Assembly (NCBI RefSeq): GCF_000800015.1 | Contig: NZ_JUGR01000001.1 | Location: forward strand, 1,612,001-1,676,000 | DNA length: 64,000 nt | Source: Terriglobus sp. TAA 43 | GTDB taxonomy: Bacteria; Acidobacteriota; Terriglobia; Terriglobales; Acidobacteriaceae | Direction: 5' to 3' | Shown here: one piece after another, positions 26,713 to 34,003 of the stretch | How the letters are laid out: every line of letters starts with the position of its first letter | How positions within the stretch are numbered: the first letter of the stretch is position 1 | Program-made: the position numbers and the translations under genes | Notes under the pieces: generated by a model | Told to the model about the DNA's origin: nothing | Databases searched by the model: none | What the model saw: the letters and a program-made list of their open reading frames with translations, nothing else

Positions 26713-26744
26713 CACCTTTAATTACTTTCTCTTAAGAAAAGGTG
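26713..26744 (-). promoter_or_regulatory. Inverted repeat upstream of the OmpA-like gene
   Basis: CACCTTT and AAAGGTG are separated by 18 bp of AT-rich sequence about 100 bp before the start at 26611. It could be an operator around a promoter; no sigma boxes can be placed with confidence. Confidence 0.3.
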
Positions 26745-27097
26745 AGTATTAACGTCCGATCAATTCACGGAATTTTCTTCCCTCTCGGAAAGAAGAATCT
26801 GACCAAATTCTGCCCACTGCCATCGCTCCATAAGCAGCATGTTAAAAGTGGTAAATCTCTTGCACACTGGGCATTTACCCCGGAAATTCGCCATCTCTTT
26901 CGGGCACCAGGAGCCACCCCCGGGACCAGACAACATAAACGGGCGAGCACAAGCCACCTCGGGAACGGTGTCAAGCCCTCAGAGCATTCAAACCTAACAA
27001 AATAAGGGAAATAGAGTTGGCATGGTATTTCCGCCAAACCGCTAGAATAGAACCAGAGAGAAAAGGGCTGCGCCGTAGCGCGTCCCTAACTTCTTTA

Positions 27098-27180
27098 GAA
27101 AGACGATTTTGCTTCTAACCCCAATGGGATGACGATTTTAGCGCCACTCAAAACGTAAACCCAATAGAAAGACGATTTTA
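27098..27180. repeat. Three short direct repeats around GACGATTTT
   Basis: The core GACGATTTT occurs at 27102-27110, 27131-27139 and 27171-27179. Two copies share the longer frame CCCAAT-N4/5-A-x-GACGATTTTAG and copies one and three share AGAAAGACGATTTT. Spacings are 29 and 40 bp, so this is a small degenerate array rather than a CRISPR. Confidence 0.6.
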
Positions 27181-27205
27181 GAAAACAGGGGGGGAGGGGG
27201 GTACC

Positions 27206-27733
27206 CTACCGCAACTCCGTATGGGTAATCGTAATCACTGGCGGCTGCACATCCCAGTTCGCCGGAACCGATTCAAAGATCAGCCGGAAGTCCCGATGGT
27301 CGCCCGGCTTGATGGGATCGGCGGAAACCATCTGCAGATCCACGTAAGGCACGCGCGTCCGGACAAGCATCAGCGGTGTCGTCTCACGATGCGGCTGCGT
27401 TCCATCCGTCGTGGCAAACGTCACCTGTGCGGTTGCCGCAGTCAGACTCTTCGCTGTGTTGTTGGTGATAGTGCCATCCAGATAGGTCGACTTGCCGCCA
27501 GCACCGTTCGTCGCCTCGGACATGGAACGGTCACTGATAGGCAGCAGCGTGGCGTTCGCGTCCGGCGGCAACGCAGCACCCGCATTTGCCGGTGTCCGCC
27601 GCAGTGTCGCCACGGCAGCAATCACGATGAGAAGTACGACAGCGCCAGCCGCAATCAACCACGTCTTGGTAGAAACGGTGCTTTCTGGTTCCGCACTCGT
27701 AAGGAAAGGCGTATGCTTCTGCTCATCTTCCAT
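27206..27733 (-). CDS. DUF2393-type membrane-anchored protein
   Basis: The 175-residue protein has a short cytoplasmic N terminus, one membrane helix (residues 25-44) and an extracytoplasmic beta-domain with YLDGTITNNTAKSLTAATAQ, PLMLVRTRVPYVDLQMVS and KPGDHRDFRLIFESVP. This matches the acidobacterial proteins I recall as DUF2393, resembling FxLYD-type beta-sandwiches; function unknown. It stands alone; a palindrome lies 56 bp before its start. A G-rich tract directly follows its stop. Confidence 0.65.
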   Translation of the reverse strand: MEDEQKHTPFLTSAEPESTVSTKTWLIAAGAVVLLIVIAAVATLRRTPANAGAALPPDANATLLPISDRSMSEATNGAGGKSTYLDGTITNNTAKSLTAATAQVTFATTDGTQPHRETTPLMLVRTRVPYVDLQMVSADPIKPGDHRDFRLIFESVPANWDVQPPVITITHTELR

Positions 27734-27788
27734 CGCTTGGAGTCTACTACGCAGATTCCTCTATAGGGATTTATCACCAGGTAACACC

Positions 27789-27812
27789 GCTTATGGCAAA
27801 GTGACCATAAGC
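27789..27812. promoter_or_regulatory. Palindrome in the DUF2393 upstream region
   Basis: GCTTATGG and CCATAAGC are perfect 8-bp half-sites separated by 8 bp, 56 bp before the start at 27733. A second perfect hairpin (27839-27848 with 27851-27860) lies 27 bp further. These could be operators for the DUF2393 gene (-) or for the small frame at 27885 (+). Confidence 0.4.
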
Positions 27813-27884
27813 AACATTGTCCGACTTGTCTCTGTGTCTGTGCCGCTTGTAAGCGGCACAACCTCTCCCCCCGGAGAAACGGCC

Positions 27885-27974
27885 ATGCATACCGTGAATG
27901 CCACACACGAATGGACCTACCGCATAGCGGCATGCGGCTGCGGACTCCTGTTTCTATGGGTCCTGTTCTTCTAG
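27885..27974 (+). CDS. Possible 29-residue membrane peptide
   Basis: An ATG preceded by GGAG at 9 bp opens a frame of 29 residues: a polar start, then a hydrophobic end with AACGCGLLFLWVLFF, which would span the membrane. It sits between two minus-strand genes, after two palindromes, and has its own ribosome site. It could equally be chance; no homologue is known to me. Confidence 0.3.
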   Translation: MHTVNATHEWTYRIAACGCGLLFLWVLFF

Positions 27975-27983
27975 CCTGAGGCT

Positions 27984-28796
27984 CTAATCCAGCCGAGCGC
28001 GCTTGATCTTCTGCCGGAAGTCCTCGCCCTGCATCTCGACCGTCGTACACATCTCCATCAACCGTGAACGCATACGTTCGCCAATGCGATCGCCCAGCGT
28101 CTCCTCGCGCGTGACGTAGCGGGCCGAAGGAGCCGTCTCCTCTGACGCCACACCACGCGGCGGCAGGTTCGGATAGTTCGTGGTGATGATCGTGGTCCGC
28201 TTGTCGTTGTAGCGGGTATTCAGGATGTGCGCGACAGTGTCCCAAACCCAATCGGTTGGCTTCGACGCACCGATCTCGTCCAGCACCAGCACCTCAGCCT
28301 CGAACACCGGCGCAAGCACTTCCAGCTCGGTCGAGGCAACGCGCGGGTTGTAGCTGTTCTGCACCTGCTTCAGCAGCTCACGGTAGTCGTAGAACAGGCC
28401 AGTTGCACCCCGCTCTTCCACCAGAGCCTGCAACACACCCACAGCAAGATGGGTCTTACCCACGCCGATCGCACCCGTCAGCAGCAGACCGCTGCCATCG
28501 TTCACCAACGGATAGCCATCCACGAACTGCCGTGCACGTCGTAGCGCCGACTGCAGAGAGCGGTGCGCACCATCCCCGAAGTTGGGTTCGTAGGAATCCA
28601 GCGTGCAGTGTTCATACCGGCGAGGAATACGAGCCAGGTTCAGCACTCGTCGCGTACGCCGTTGCGCACGGCACACACAAGGCACAGCCGACCGGCGTCC
28701 CTGTGCATCCTCCACGATGCGCATGCCTTGCCCGTCGCAGTAGGTGCAAACCGGCTCCAACTCCGTACCAAACCCGATCTGATCTACCGTCGCCAT
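27984..28796 (-). CDS. DnaC/DnaI-like AAA+ ATPase (helicase-loader type)
   Basis: The 270-residue protein has an N-terminal cysteine cluster (C17, C20, C40, C42) like the zinc-binding part of DnaI, then an AAA+ core with Walker A GAIGVGKT (108-115), Walker B VLVLDEIG (Asp173, Glu174) and sensor 1 TIITTNYP. Such proteins load the replicative helicase or serve transposons (IstB). No transposase or inverted repeats are nearby, and the position next to housekeeping genes favours a chromosomal helicase loader. ATG 28796 is chosen; the 32-residue upstream extension is low-complexity and lacks a ribosome site. Confidence 0.85.
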   Translation of the reverse strand: MATVDQIGFGTELEPVCTYCDGQGMRIVEDAQGRRSAVPCVCRAQRRTRRVLNLARIPRRYEHCTLDSYEPNFGDGAHRSLQSALRRARQFVDGYPLVNDGSGLLLTGAIGVGKTHLAVGVLQALVEERGATGLFYDYRELLKQVQNSYNPRVASTELEVLAPVFEAEVLVLDEIGASKPTDWVWDTVAHILNTRYNDKRTTIITTNYPNLPPRGVASEETAPSARYVTREETLGDRIGERMRSRLMEMCTTVEMQGEDFRQKIKRARLD

Positions 28797-28904
28797 GGGA
28801 ATACTCTTCCCTAACGGTAACCGATGCGGCAGCGGAGAGGTAGCTGTGGATGTCTGAGGAGAAGTGCGCCGCTGCTGTGGGCAACGGCGCACTGGATGGA
28901 AGGG

Positions 28905-29462
28905 TTACTGCACGGCTGCGACAGCGTCGCCCTTGACGGGTTCGGCTGCGTTGCACACCATCGGCACGGCGCCATCGGCAGGCTTGCACTCCTGGTAAGC
29001 CACGACTTCGCCCTTGTGGTCAACGCAGGTGGTGGAAGTAGCCGCATTGGCACGCTTGGTCCAGCTCTTGGCCACACCCAGGCACGCACGCACCTGCGGG
29101 AGCTTGGCCTTCAGCATGGTGGCGTCACCCACCACCTGGAAGTCCATCGGGTAGGGGAACTTGTCCGGCTTCGCCACCACGGAGTTCACACGGATGACGG
29201 CTGTAACGTCATGGTGTTCCGGCGGAGGCATATTGGTGCTGGGAGAGACGAACCCCGGTGCCAGCCCCGTACACCCGGCCTCAACCTGCGCCTGCGTCGT
29301 CGGCTGACCGCTGGCGTCCATGTTGGCGCACGGGTGGGTGGCACTGGTCTTGTTCTGGGTACCCGGTGGGGTGGCCATTCCATTAGCGCTAGTCTGCGCC
29401 CCCGCCACCACTCCCATAGATAACGCCATCCCTAAAGCAATGCTGCACGATACTGCATTCAT
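28905..29462 (-). CDS. Exported hypothetical protein, cysteine-containing
   Basis: The 185-residue protein has a signal peptide (residues 1-23, ending AGAQ), a Thr/Gln/Pro-rich linker and a region with six Cys residues in HPCANM, EAGCTG, RACLG, TTCVDH, YQECKP and MVCNA, which may form disulfides outside the cytoplasm. A GGGGGAG ribosome site lies ahead of the ATG at 29462. I do not recognise the family. It precedes the DnaC-like gene by 108 bp on the same strand and is divergent from rpmE. Confidence 0.65.
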   Translation of the reverse strand: MNAVSCSIALGMALSMGVVAGAQTSANGMATPPGTQNKTSATHPCANMDASGQPTTQAQVEAGCTGLAPGFVSPSTNMPPPEHHDVTAVIRVNSVVAKPDKFPYPMDFQVVGDATMLKAKLPQVRACLGVAKSWTKRANAATSTTCVDHKGEVVAYQECKPADGAVPMVCNAAEPVKGDAVAAVQ

Positions 29463-29588
29463 TTTGTGGCTCCCCCTTACGGCGCGTGATTCTAACTCTC
29501 TTTATGGAGAGTCGAATAGCAGGTATCGAGTTGTCTACGGAAGAAACTACCGCTTTGGCCGGAACAATTTGCCCCACCCGCCTACCCA

Positions 29589-29617
29589 TTGCCCAAGCCC
29601 AGAAACCGCGATAAAAT
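29589..29617 (+). promoter_or_regulatory. Candidate sigma-70 promoter of rpmE
   Basis: TTGCCC (29589-29594) and TAAAAT (29612-29617) are separated by exactly 17 bp, which would start the transcript near 29624 and leave a leader of about 110 nt before rpmE. Confidence 0.5.
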
Positions 29618-29732
29618 GATCGAAGCGCCCGTTTTTAACAGGTCAGCGCATGGAACCTCGATGCCGCGTGAACACACCGCAGGCAAGCGAACCGCGACTG
29701 GGCGACCATCTTCAGAGAGTTGAGTATTCGCA

Positions 29733-29960
29733 ATGCCGAAGCAGGGAATCCACCCGAACTACGTCGCGACCACTGTTAAGTGCGCCTGCGGCAACAGCTT
29801 TGAGACGAAGTCCACCCACAAGGGCGACATCTTCCTCGAAATCTGCAATGTCTGCCACCCGTTCTACACGGGCAAGAACAAGGTCATCGACACGGCTGGT
29901 CGTATCGAGCGCTTCAAGCGCAAGTTCGCCAAGAGCGACGCCGCCAACGCTGCCAAGTAA
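29733..29960 (+). CDS. rpmE: 50S ribosomal protein L31 (zinc-binding form)
   Basis: The 75-residue protein starts [20 protein letters not shown] and has the zinc ligands C17, C19, C38 and C41 in [11 protein letters not shown], defining the C+ form of L31 that sits between the ribosomal subunits. Length and the basic C-terminal tail are typical. Its own promoter and terminator make it monocistronic. Zinc-containing L31 is often replaced by a C-minus paralogue under zinc starvation; none is in this window. Confidence 0.97.
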   Translation: MPKQGIHPNYVATTVKCACGNSFETKSTHKGDIFLEICNVCHPFYTGKNKVIDTAGRIERFKRKFAKSDAANAAK

Positions 29961-29984
29961 CCCGCAGACAAGCAACAACCTGGG

Positions 29985-30013
29985 GAGCCTCCGGTCCGCC
30001 GGAGGCTCTTTCC
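29985..30013 (+). terminator. Rho-independent terminator of rpmE
   Basis: A perfect 10-bp GC-rich stem (29985-29994 with 29999-30008) with a TCCG loop is followed by TTTCC, 24 bp after the rpmE stop and just before dusB. Confidence 0.8.
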
Positions 30014-30026
30014 ATGAGCACACACG

Positions 30027-31334
30027 ATGAAGAAAGACTGGTACAACTACGCCGCCGCTGTCGCCGATCACGCTCCGCGTGAAACAGGCTTGCCGGTCCC
30101 TGCCGAATTCACCATCGGCAATGTGCGCATTGCACCGGCGACCGTACTAGCACCCATGGCGGGTATCACCGACACTGTCTTTCGTCGTTTCATCAAGAAC
30201 GCCTCGCTCTTTAGCGAAGAAACCACCAGCGACATTGCGAATGTCGATCAGGCACGTAGCAATCAGCAGTCTGGATGCGGCCTCATCATGACGGAGTTCA
30301 CCTCCGCCGACGGTCTGTCGCGCATGCGCGAGGTCAAGCGCAAACGCTACCTGACCTACTACGACGATGAGCATCCCATCTCTGCACAGATCTTCGGATC
30401 GAACCCGGAGACGCTTGCAGACTCCGCACGCATCTGCCAAGACGCAGGCTTCGACATCGTCGACCTTAACCTGGGCTGCCCTGCAAAGCGCGTTGTCGCT
30501 TGCAACGGTGGCAGCGGTTTGCTGCGCGATCTGCCGTTGATTGAAACCATCTTCAAGCGCGTCCGCGGCGCGGTGTCGATTCCCTTCACCGTCAAGTTCC
30601 GCATGGGATGGAACGACCACCAACTCGTCTGCGTTCCGCTGGCAAAGATGGCTGAGGATTGCGGCCTGAACGCGGTCGCTCTGCACGCTCGCACACGCGA
30701 ACAGGGCTACACCGGCAACGCGCGCTGGGAGTACATCGCCGCGGTAAAGGATGCTGTGAAGATTCCCGTTATCGGCAACGGTGACGTGCGCACCCCGGAA
30801 GATGCCGCCAACATGATTGCTGCGACTGGTTGCGATGCCGTGATGATCGGCCGCGCTGCACCCGCCAATCCGTGGATCTTCCGCCAGATCGCACAGTACA
30901 CGGCAACCAAGGCTGCGACCGGGACCGGCACCTACACACTGGCCACCGAACAAGATCGCTATCGCATGATCCGCACCTACTTCACCATGCTCTTCGATGA
31001 GTTGGAGCAGGAACACCCAGAGATCGACTTCACACCACTGCCCACCGAGAGCATGACGCCAGCAGAGCTATCGGCCTACAACCACGAGCGCAACAAGGTC
31101 CGCGATCGTGAAAGCGCCCGCCGCGATGTCATCGGCAAGATGAAGCAGTTCGCAAGCTGGTTCACACACGGAGTCCCCGGCGGTTCCACTCTGCGCCGCA
31201 GCATCTTCGAAAGCAAGCAGGCCGAACAGGTCATGGACGCAGTCGATCGCTTCTTCGCGATGGACCCAGCCCAGCGCATACAAAGCACCGCCGACCTGCA
31301 ACCCGCCGCCTTCGCAGACTTCCAAGACAGCTAA
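30027..31334 (+). CDS. dusB: tRNA-dihydrouridine synthase, DusB-like, with insertions
   Basis: This flavoenzyme reduces uridines in the tRNA D-loop with NADPH. FMN and substrate motifs are clear: LAPMAGITDTVFRR, IFGSNPETLADSAR, NLGCPAKRV with the catalytic Cys, HARTREQGYTG, VIGNGDVRTPEDA and MIGRAAPANPWIFR. At 435 residues it is about 110 longer than E. coli DusB. One extra segment of about 25 residues follows FRRFIKN; another, with PLPTESMTPAELSAYNHERN, lies in the C-terminal helical domain, and the tail is longer. ATG 30027 lies directly after the rpmE terminator, and no strong ribosome site is seen. The 3' end overlaps the converging gene by 4 bp. Confidence 0.9.
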   Translation: MKKDWYNYAAAVADHAPRETGLPVPAEFTIGNVRIAPATVLAPMAGITDTVFRRFIKNASLFSEETTSDIANVDQARSNQQSGCGLIMTEFTSADGLSRMREVKRKRYLTYYDDEHPISAQIFGSNPETLADSARICQDAGFDIVDLNLGCPAKRVVACNGGSGLLRDLPLIETIFKRVRGAVSIPFTVKFRMGWNDHQLVCVPLAKMAEDCGLNAVALHARTREQGYTGNARWEYIAAVKDAVKIPVIGNGDVRTPEDAANMIAATGCDAVMIGRAAPANPWIFRQIAQYTATKAATGTGTYTLATEQDRYRMIRTYFTMLFDELEQEHPEIDFTPLPTESMTPAELSAYNHERNKVRDRESARRDVIGKMKQFASWFTHGVPGGSTLRRSIFESKQAEQVMDAVDRFFAMDPAQRIQSTADLQPAAFADFQDS

Positions 31335-31666
31335 ACAACGGCTGTCATGCAGGCAGCACAAAGCTTCGCCTTGGGTGTCCGCAGAGGTTTTCCGCATGCC
31401 TTACAAGGTGAGCCATACAGCGAAAGCCGATGGTGTATGACAACGTTTGCATGACAACCAACCAAACCTGTGAGTTCTTCATATCGAAGACGCACAGGCC
31501 CAAAACGCTCATCAATCGTCATGCCTTGCAGCGGTAGATTCCGAAGTCTCCGAAACTCCTGGGTTGCACTCATGCACTCGCCGTAGAGTTGACTGATCGA
31601 AGCGAACTCTTCTTCGTCAAGCATCGGAACTTCGGATCGACACCGCCAACGCCAAATCACTTTCAT
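31331..31666 (-). CDS. Small zinc-ribbon hypothetical protein
   Basis: The 111-residue protein ends in a four-cysteine ribbon CKACGKPLRTPKAKLCAAC (about residues 88-106) preceded by a helical region with FASISQLYGECMSATQEF. A GAGAGG ribosome site precedes the ATG at 31666. I do not recognise the family; the ribbon suggests zinc and perhaps nucleic acid or protein binding. It converges on dusB with a 4-bp overlap. Confidence 0.6.
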   Translation of the reverse strand: MKVIWRWRCRSEVPMLDEEEFASISQLYGECMSATQEFRRLRNLPLQGMTIDERFGPVRLRYEELTGLVGCHANVVIHHRLSLYGSPCKACGKPLRTPKAKLCAACMTAVV

Positions 31667-31730
31667 CGCATGATCCTCTCACGCAACAAATTGCGCGTAT
31701 GGTTAGCCAAGTTTAAATAGGACAACAGAT

Positions 31731-31763
31731 TAAAAAGCAAAACGGCGGCCCTAAGGGCCGCCG
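31731..31763 (-). terminator. Rho-independent terminator of yceI
   Basis: A perfect 9-bp GC stem (31743-31751 with 31755-31763) and a three-base loop are followed on the minus strand by TTTTGCTTTTT, 18 bp past the yceI stop. Confidence 0.88.
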
Positions 31764-31780
31764 TTTCAGCACAAGTTCAC

Positions 31781-32359
31781 TTACTGCTTCGCAAGATCCA
31801 GATCGATGGTCAATTTCACATCATTACCGATCACAGAAGCCGGATAGGTTGGGGCCAAACCAAACGCAAGGCGATCCACGGTGGTTGTTGCGGAGAAGCC
31901 GATGTGCTGCTTCTTGTCCAGGCCAGTCACAGGGCCGTTCGGTCCATCGACCGTCAGGACCACAGGCTTGGTGACGCCGTGCACCGTCAGATTGCCGTTG
32001 ATGATCAGGCCGTCCTTGCCCCTCTTGATGGACGTGCTGGTGAACTCGCCCGTCGGATACTTCGCAGTGTCGAAGAAGTGGTCACTCTTCAGATCGTCAT
32101 CACGCATGCTGTTCTGCGTATCGACCGACGCAGTGTTGATAGTGATGTTTACCTTGGATTTGGTGATGTCCTTCTCATCAAACGTCACATCGCCACCGGA
32201 GACAGCAAAGTGGCCACGTACTTTCGAAATCGCAAGGTGGGTAGTGGCAAAGTCGATCCCGCTATGTGCGGCGTCCGGCTTCCAGTTTGAGATCTGAGCG
32301 GGAGCGAGCGGGGAAAGCAGCAGCGCTGCGCCAAGAGCGAGAGTTGTGCGACGGATCAT
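31781..32359 (-). CDS. YceI family exported lipid-binding-like protein
   Basis: The 192-residue protein has a signal peptide (residues 1-22, ending LAPAQ) and the YceI lipocalin-like barrel: SGIDFATTHLAISKVRGHF, TINTASVDTQNSMRDDDLKS, HFFDTAKYPTGEFTSTSI and the VHGVTKPVVLTV strand. YceI proteins bind isoprenoid quinones or similar lipids in the periplasm. ATG 32359 begins the signal peptide; an upstream in-frame start at 32413 is unlikely. It is monocistronic and divergent from selO. Confidence 0.9.
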   Translation of the reverse strand: MIRRTTLALGAALLLSPLAPAQISNWKPDAAHSGIDFATTHLAISKVRGHFAVSGGDVTFDEKDITKSKVNITINTASVDTQNSMRDDDLKSDHFFDTAKYPTGEFTSTSIKRGKDGLIINGNLTVHGVTKPVVLTVDGPNGPVTGLDKKQHIGFSATTTVDRLAFGLAPTYPASVIGNDVKLTIDLDLAKQ

Positions 32360-32534
32360 TGGGTCAAATTCCTCTTTCGATTCAGTCCGTGGCGCAGTCT
32401 CAACCGCCGCCACAATATCCTTCTATGTCGAAATAGATGCGCCGTCCCACGTTCGGATTCATTCGGTATAAAACTTTTCCCTCCGCACCCATGCTCGCCG
32501 CGTCGTTCGCGTTTTGCGATCATCAAAAGTGATG

Positions 32535-33995
32535 ATGAGCCGATCGCAGATTCCTTTCCAAAACACTTACGCACGACTACCTGAGAACTTTTACGGTCGA
32601 GCGAACCCCGCGCAGGTCCCATCGCCACGCGTCATTCGTTTTAACGAAGGGCTGGCCAAAGAACTCAACATTATTCCCGGGGACGACCTTGCCGAAATCT
32701 TCTCTGGCAACCAGGTCGCAGATGGCTCCGAGCCGCTTGCTATGGCCTATGCGGGCCATCAGTTCGCCACCTTCGTCCCAGCACTTGGTGATGGCCGCGC
32801 CAATCTTCTTGGCGAAATCAATGGCAAAGACATTCACCTGAAGGGTTCAGGGCGCACGCCGTTCTCGCGACGTGGCGATGGCAAAGCCGCACTCGGCCCG
32901 GTGCTGCGTGAATACATACTCAGCGAAGCGATGCATGCGCTCGGGGTGCCGACGACGCGCGCACTCGCTGCGGTTACGACGGGCGAAAAGGTTATGCGGG
33001 AGGAGATACTGCCCGGCGCTGTGTTCACTCGTGTCGCATCGAGTCATATTCGGGTAGGGACGTTTCAATACTTCGCCGCGCGTCAGGACAACGATTCCGT
33101 ACGCATCCTTGCGGACTATGTGATTGACAGGCATTACCCCGAAGCGAAAGAAACTTCGAAGAAGTACAAGACAATGCTGCAAGGCATTGGCGATCGCCAG
33201 GCGAAGCTCATCGCCAAGTGGATGGACCTGGGCTTCATTCACGGCGTAATGAACACGGATAATACCGCCATCAGCGGCGAAACCATTGACTACGGGCCAT
33301 GCGCATTCATGGAGCAGTATCACCCCGCCACAGTGTTCTCATCCATCGATCGCAATGGCCGTTACGCCTATCAGAACCAGCCAGCCATCATGATCTGGAA
33401 TCTCTCACGATTAGCTGAATGCCTGCTGCCATTGTTGCAAGAAGAGGAAGGCAGCGAACAAGGCGCGCTGGACGCCGCCTATGAAGTACTGAATTCCTTT
33501 CAAACAGCTTTTGAAAAAGCCCACGTCAACGGACTACGGAGTAAGTTAGGCCTGGCATCAGAACATGCTGACGACCTGGACCTTGCTGCCGATCTGCTGC
33601 AGCGAATGGCCGCGAATCAGGCTGATTTCACGCTCACTTTCCGCCGCCTTGCTGATGTCCTGGAAAAGCACGAAGACTATCCCGTCGCTTCCCTGTTCCG
33701 CGATCCATCTGCCTTCGCTGAGTGGTCACGGCGTTGGCAAGCTCGCACTGCACAAGAGAATCGATCGGTAGAAGATCGCATCGCTTCGATGCGTGCAGCT
33801 AATCCCATCTACATCCCTCGCAATCATCTTGTGCAGGAAGTGATTGATGCCGCTGTACTGCGAGAGGACTTTACTCCCTTTGAGCGTCTTCTGGAGGTAA
33901 CGTCGCAGCCTTTCGTGGAGCGCGAAGGGCTGGAACACTACAGCGCACCTGCAAAGCCGGAAGAGCGTTTGCTGCAGACATTCTGCGGTACATAA
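32535..33995 (+). CDS. selO: Protein adenylyltransferase SelO (YdiU family)
   Basis: SelO is a pseudokinase-fold enzyme that transfers AMP from ATP to proteins in redox stress. The 486-residue protein carries GHQFATFVPALGDGRANLLGE, the ATP-binding LKGSGRTPFSRRGDGKAALG, ASSHIRVGTFQYFA, GFIHGVMNTDNTAISG with the metal-binding Asn/Asp, and IDYGPCAFMEQYHP, all family hallmarks. It ends TFCGT, with a cysteine third from the end, the place of selenocysteine in human SELENOO and of the regulatory cysteine in bacterial homologues. Two ATG codons (32532, 32535) are possible. It converges with comEC, 8 bp apart. Confidence 0.93.
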   Translation: MSRSQIPFQNTYARLPENFYGRANPAQVPSPRVIRFNEGLAKELNIIPGDDLAEIFSGNQVADGSEPLAMAYAGHQFATFVPALGDGRANLLGEINGKDIHLKGSGRTPFSRRGDGKAALGPVLREYILSEAMHALGVPTTRALAAVTTGEKVMREEILPGAVFTRVASSHIRVGTFQYFAARQDNDSVRILADYVIDRHYPEAKETSKKYKTMLQGIGDRQAKLIAKWMDLGFIHGVMNTDNTAISGETIDYGPCAFMEQYHPATVFSSIDRNGRYAYQNQPAIMIWNLSRLAECLLPLLQEEEGSEQGALDAAYEVLNSFQTAFEKAHVNGLRSKLGLASEHADDLDLAADLLQRMAANQADFTLTFRRLADVLEKHEDYPVASLFRDPSAFAEWSRRWQARTAQENRSVEDRIASMRAANPIYIPRNHLVQEVIDAAVLREDFTPFERLLEVTSQPFVEREGLEHYSAPAKPEERLLQTFCGT

Positions 33996-34003
33996 AGATG
34001 TAA

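Larger units (their letters stand above)
26612..27205. other. Long non-coding region with repeats
   Basis: This 594-bp gap holds the upstream region of the OmpA-like gene, an inverted repeat at 26713-26744, a GC hairpin at 27065-27086 (GGGctGCGC/GCGCgtCCC) and three copies of a short repeat between 27098 and 27180. Open frames across it (for example 26742-27005) have no ribosome site or coding character. A G7-A-G6 tract ends it. Confidence 0.6.

Noticed and set aside
26742-27005. Small coding frames in the 26.6-27.2 kb gap
   Set aside because: Overlapping frames on both strands are open without ribosome sites or coding character, as expected by chance.
27098-27180. CRISPR array
   Set aside because: Repeats are short (9 bp core), degenerate and unevenly spaced, and no cas gene is present.
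27984-28796. IstB transposition helper of an insertion sequence
   Set aside because: No transposase partner, inverted repeats or target duplication lie around the gene; the N-terminal Cys cluster suits a DnaI-like loader better.
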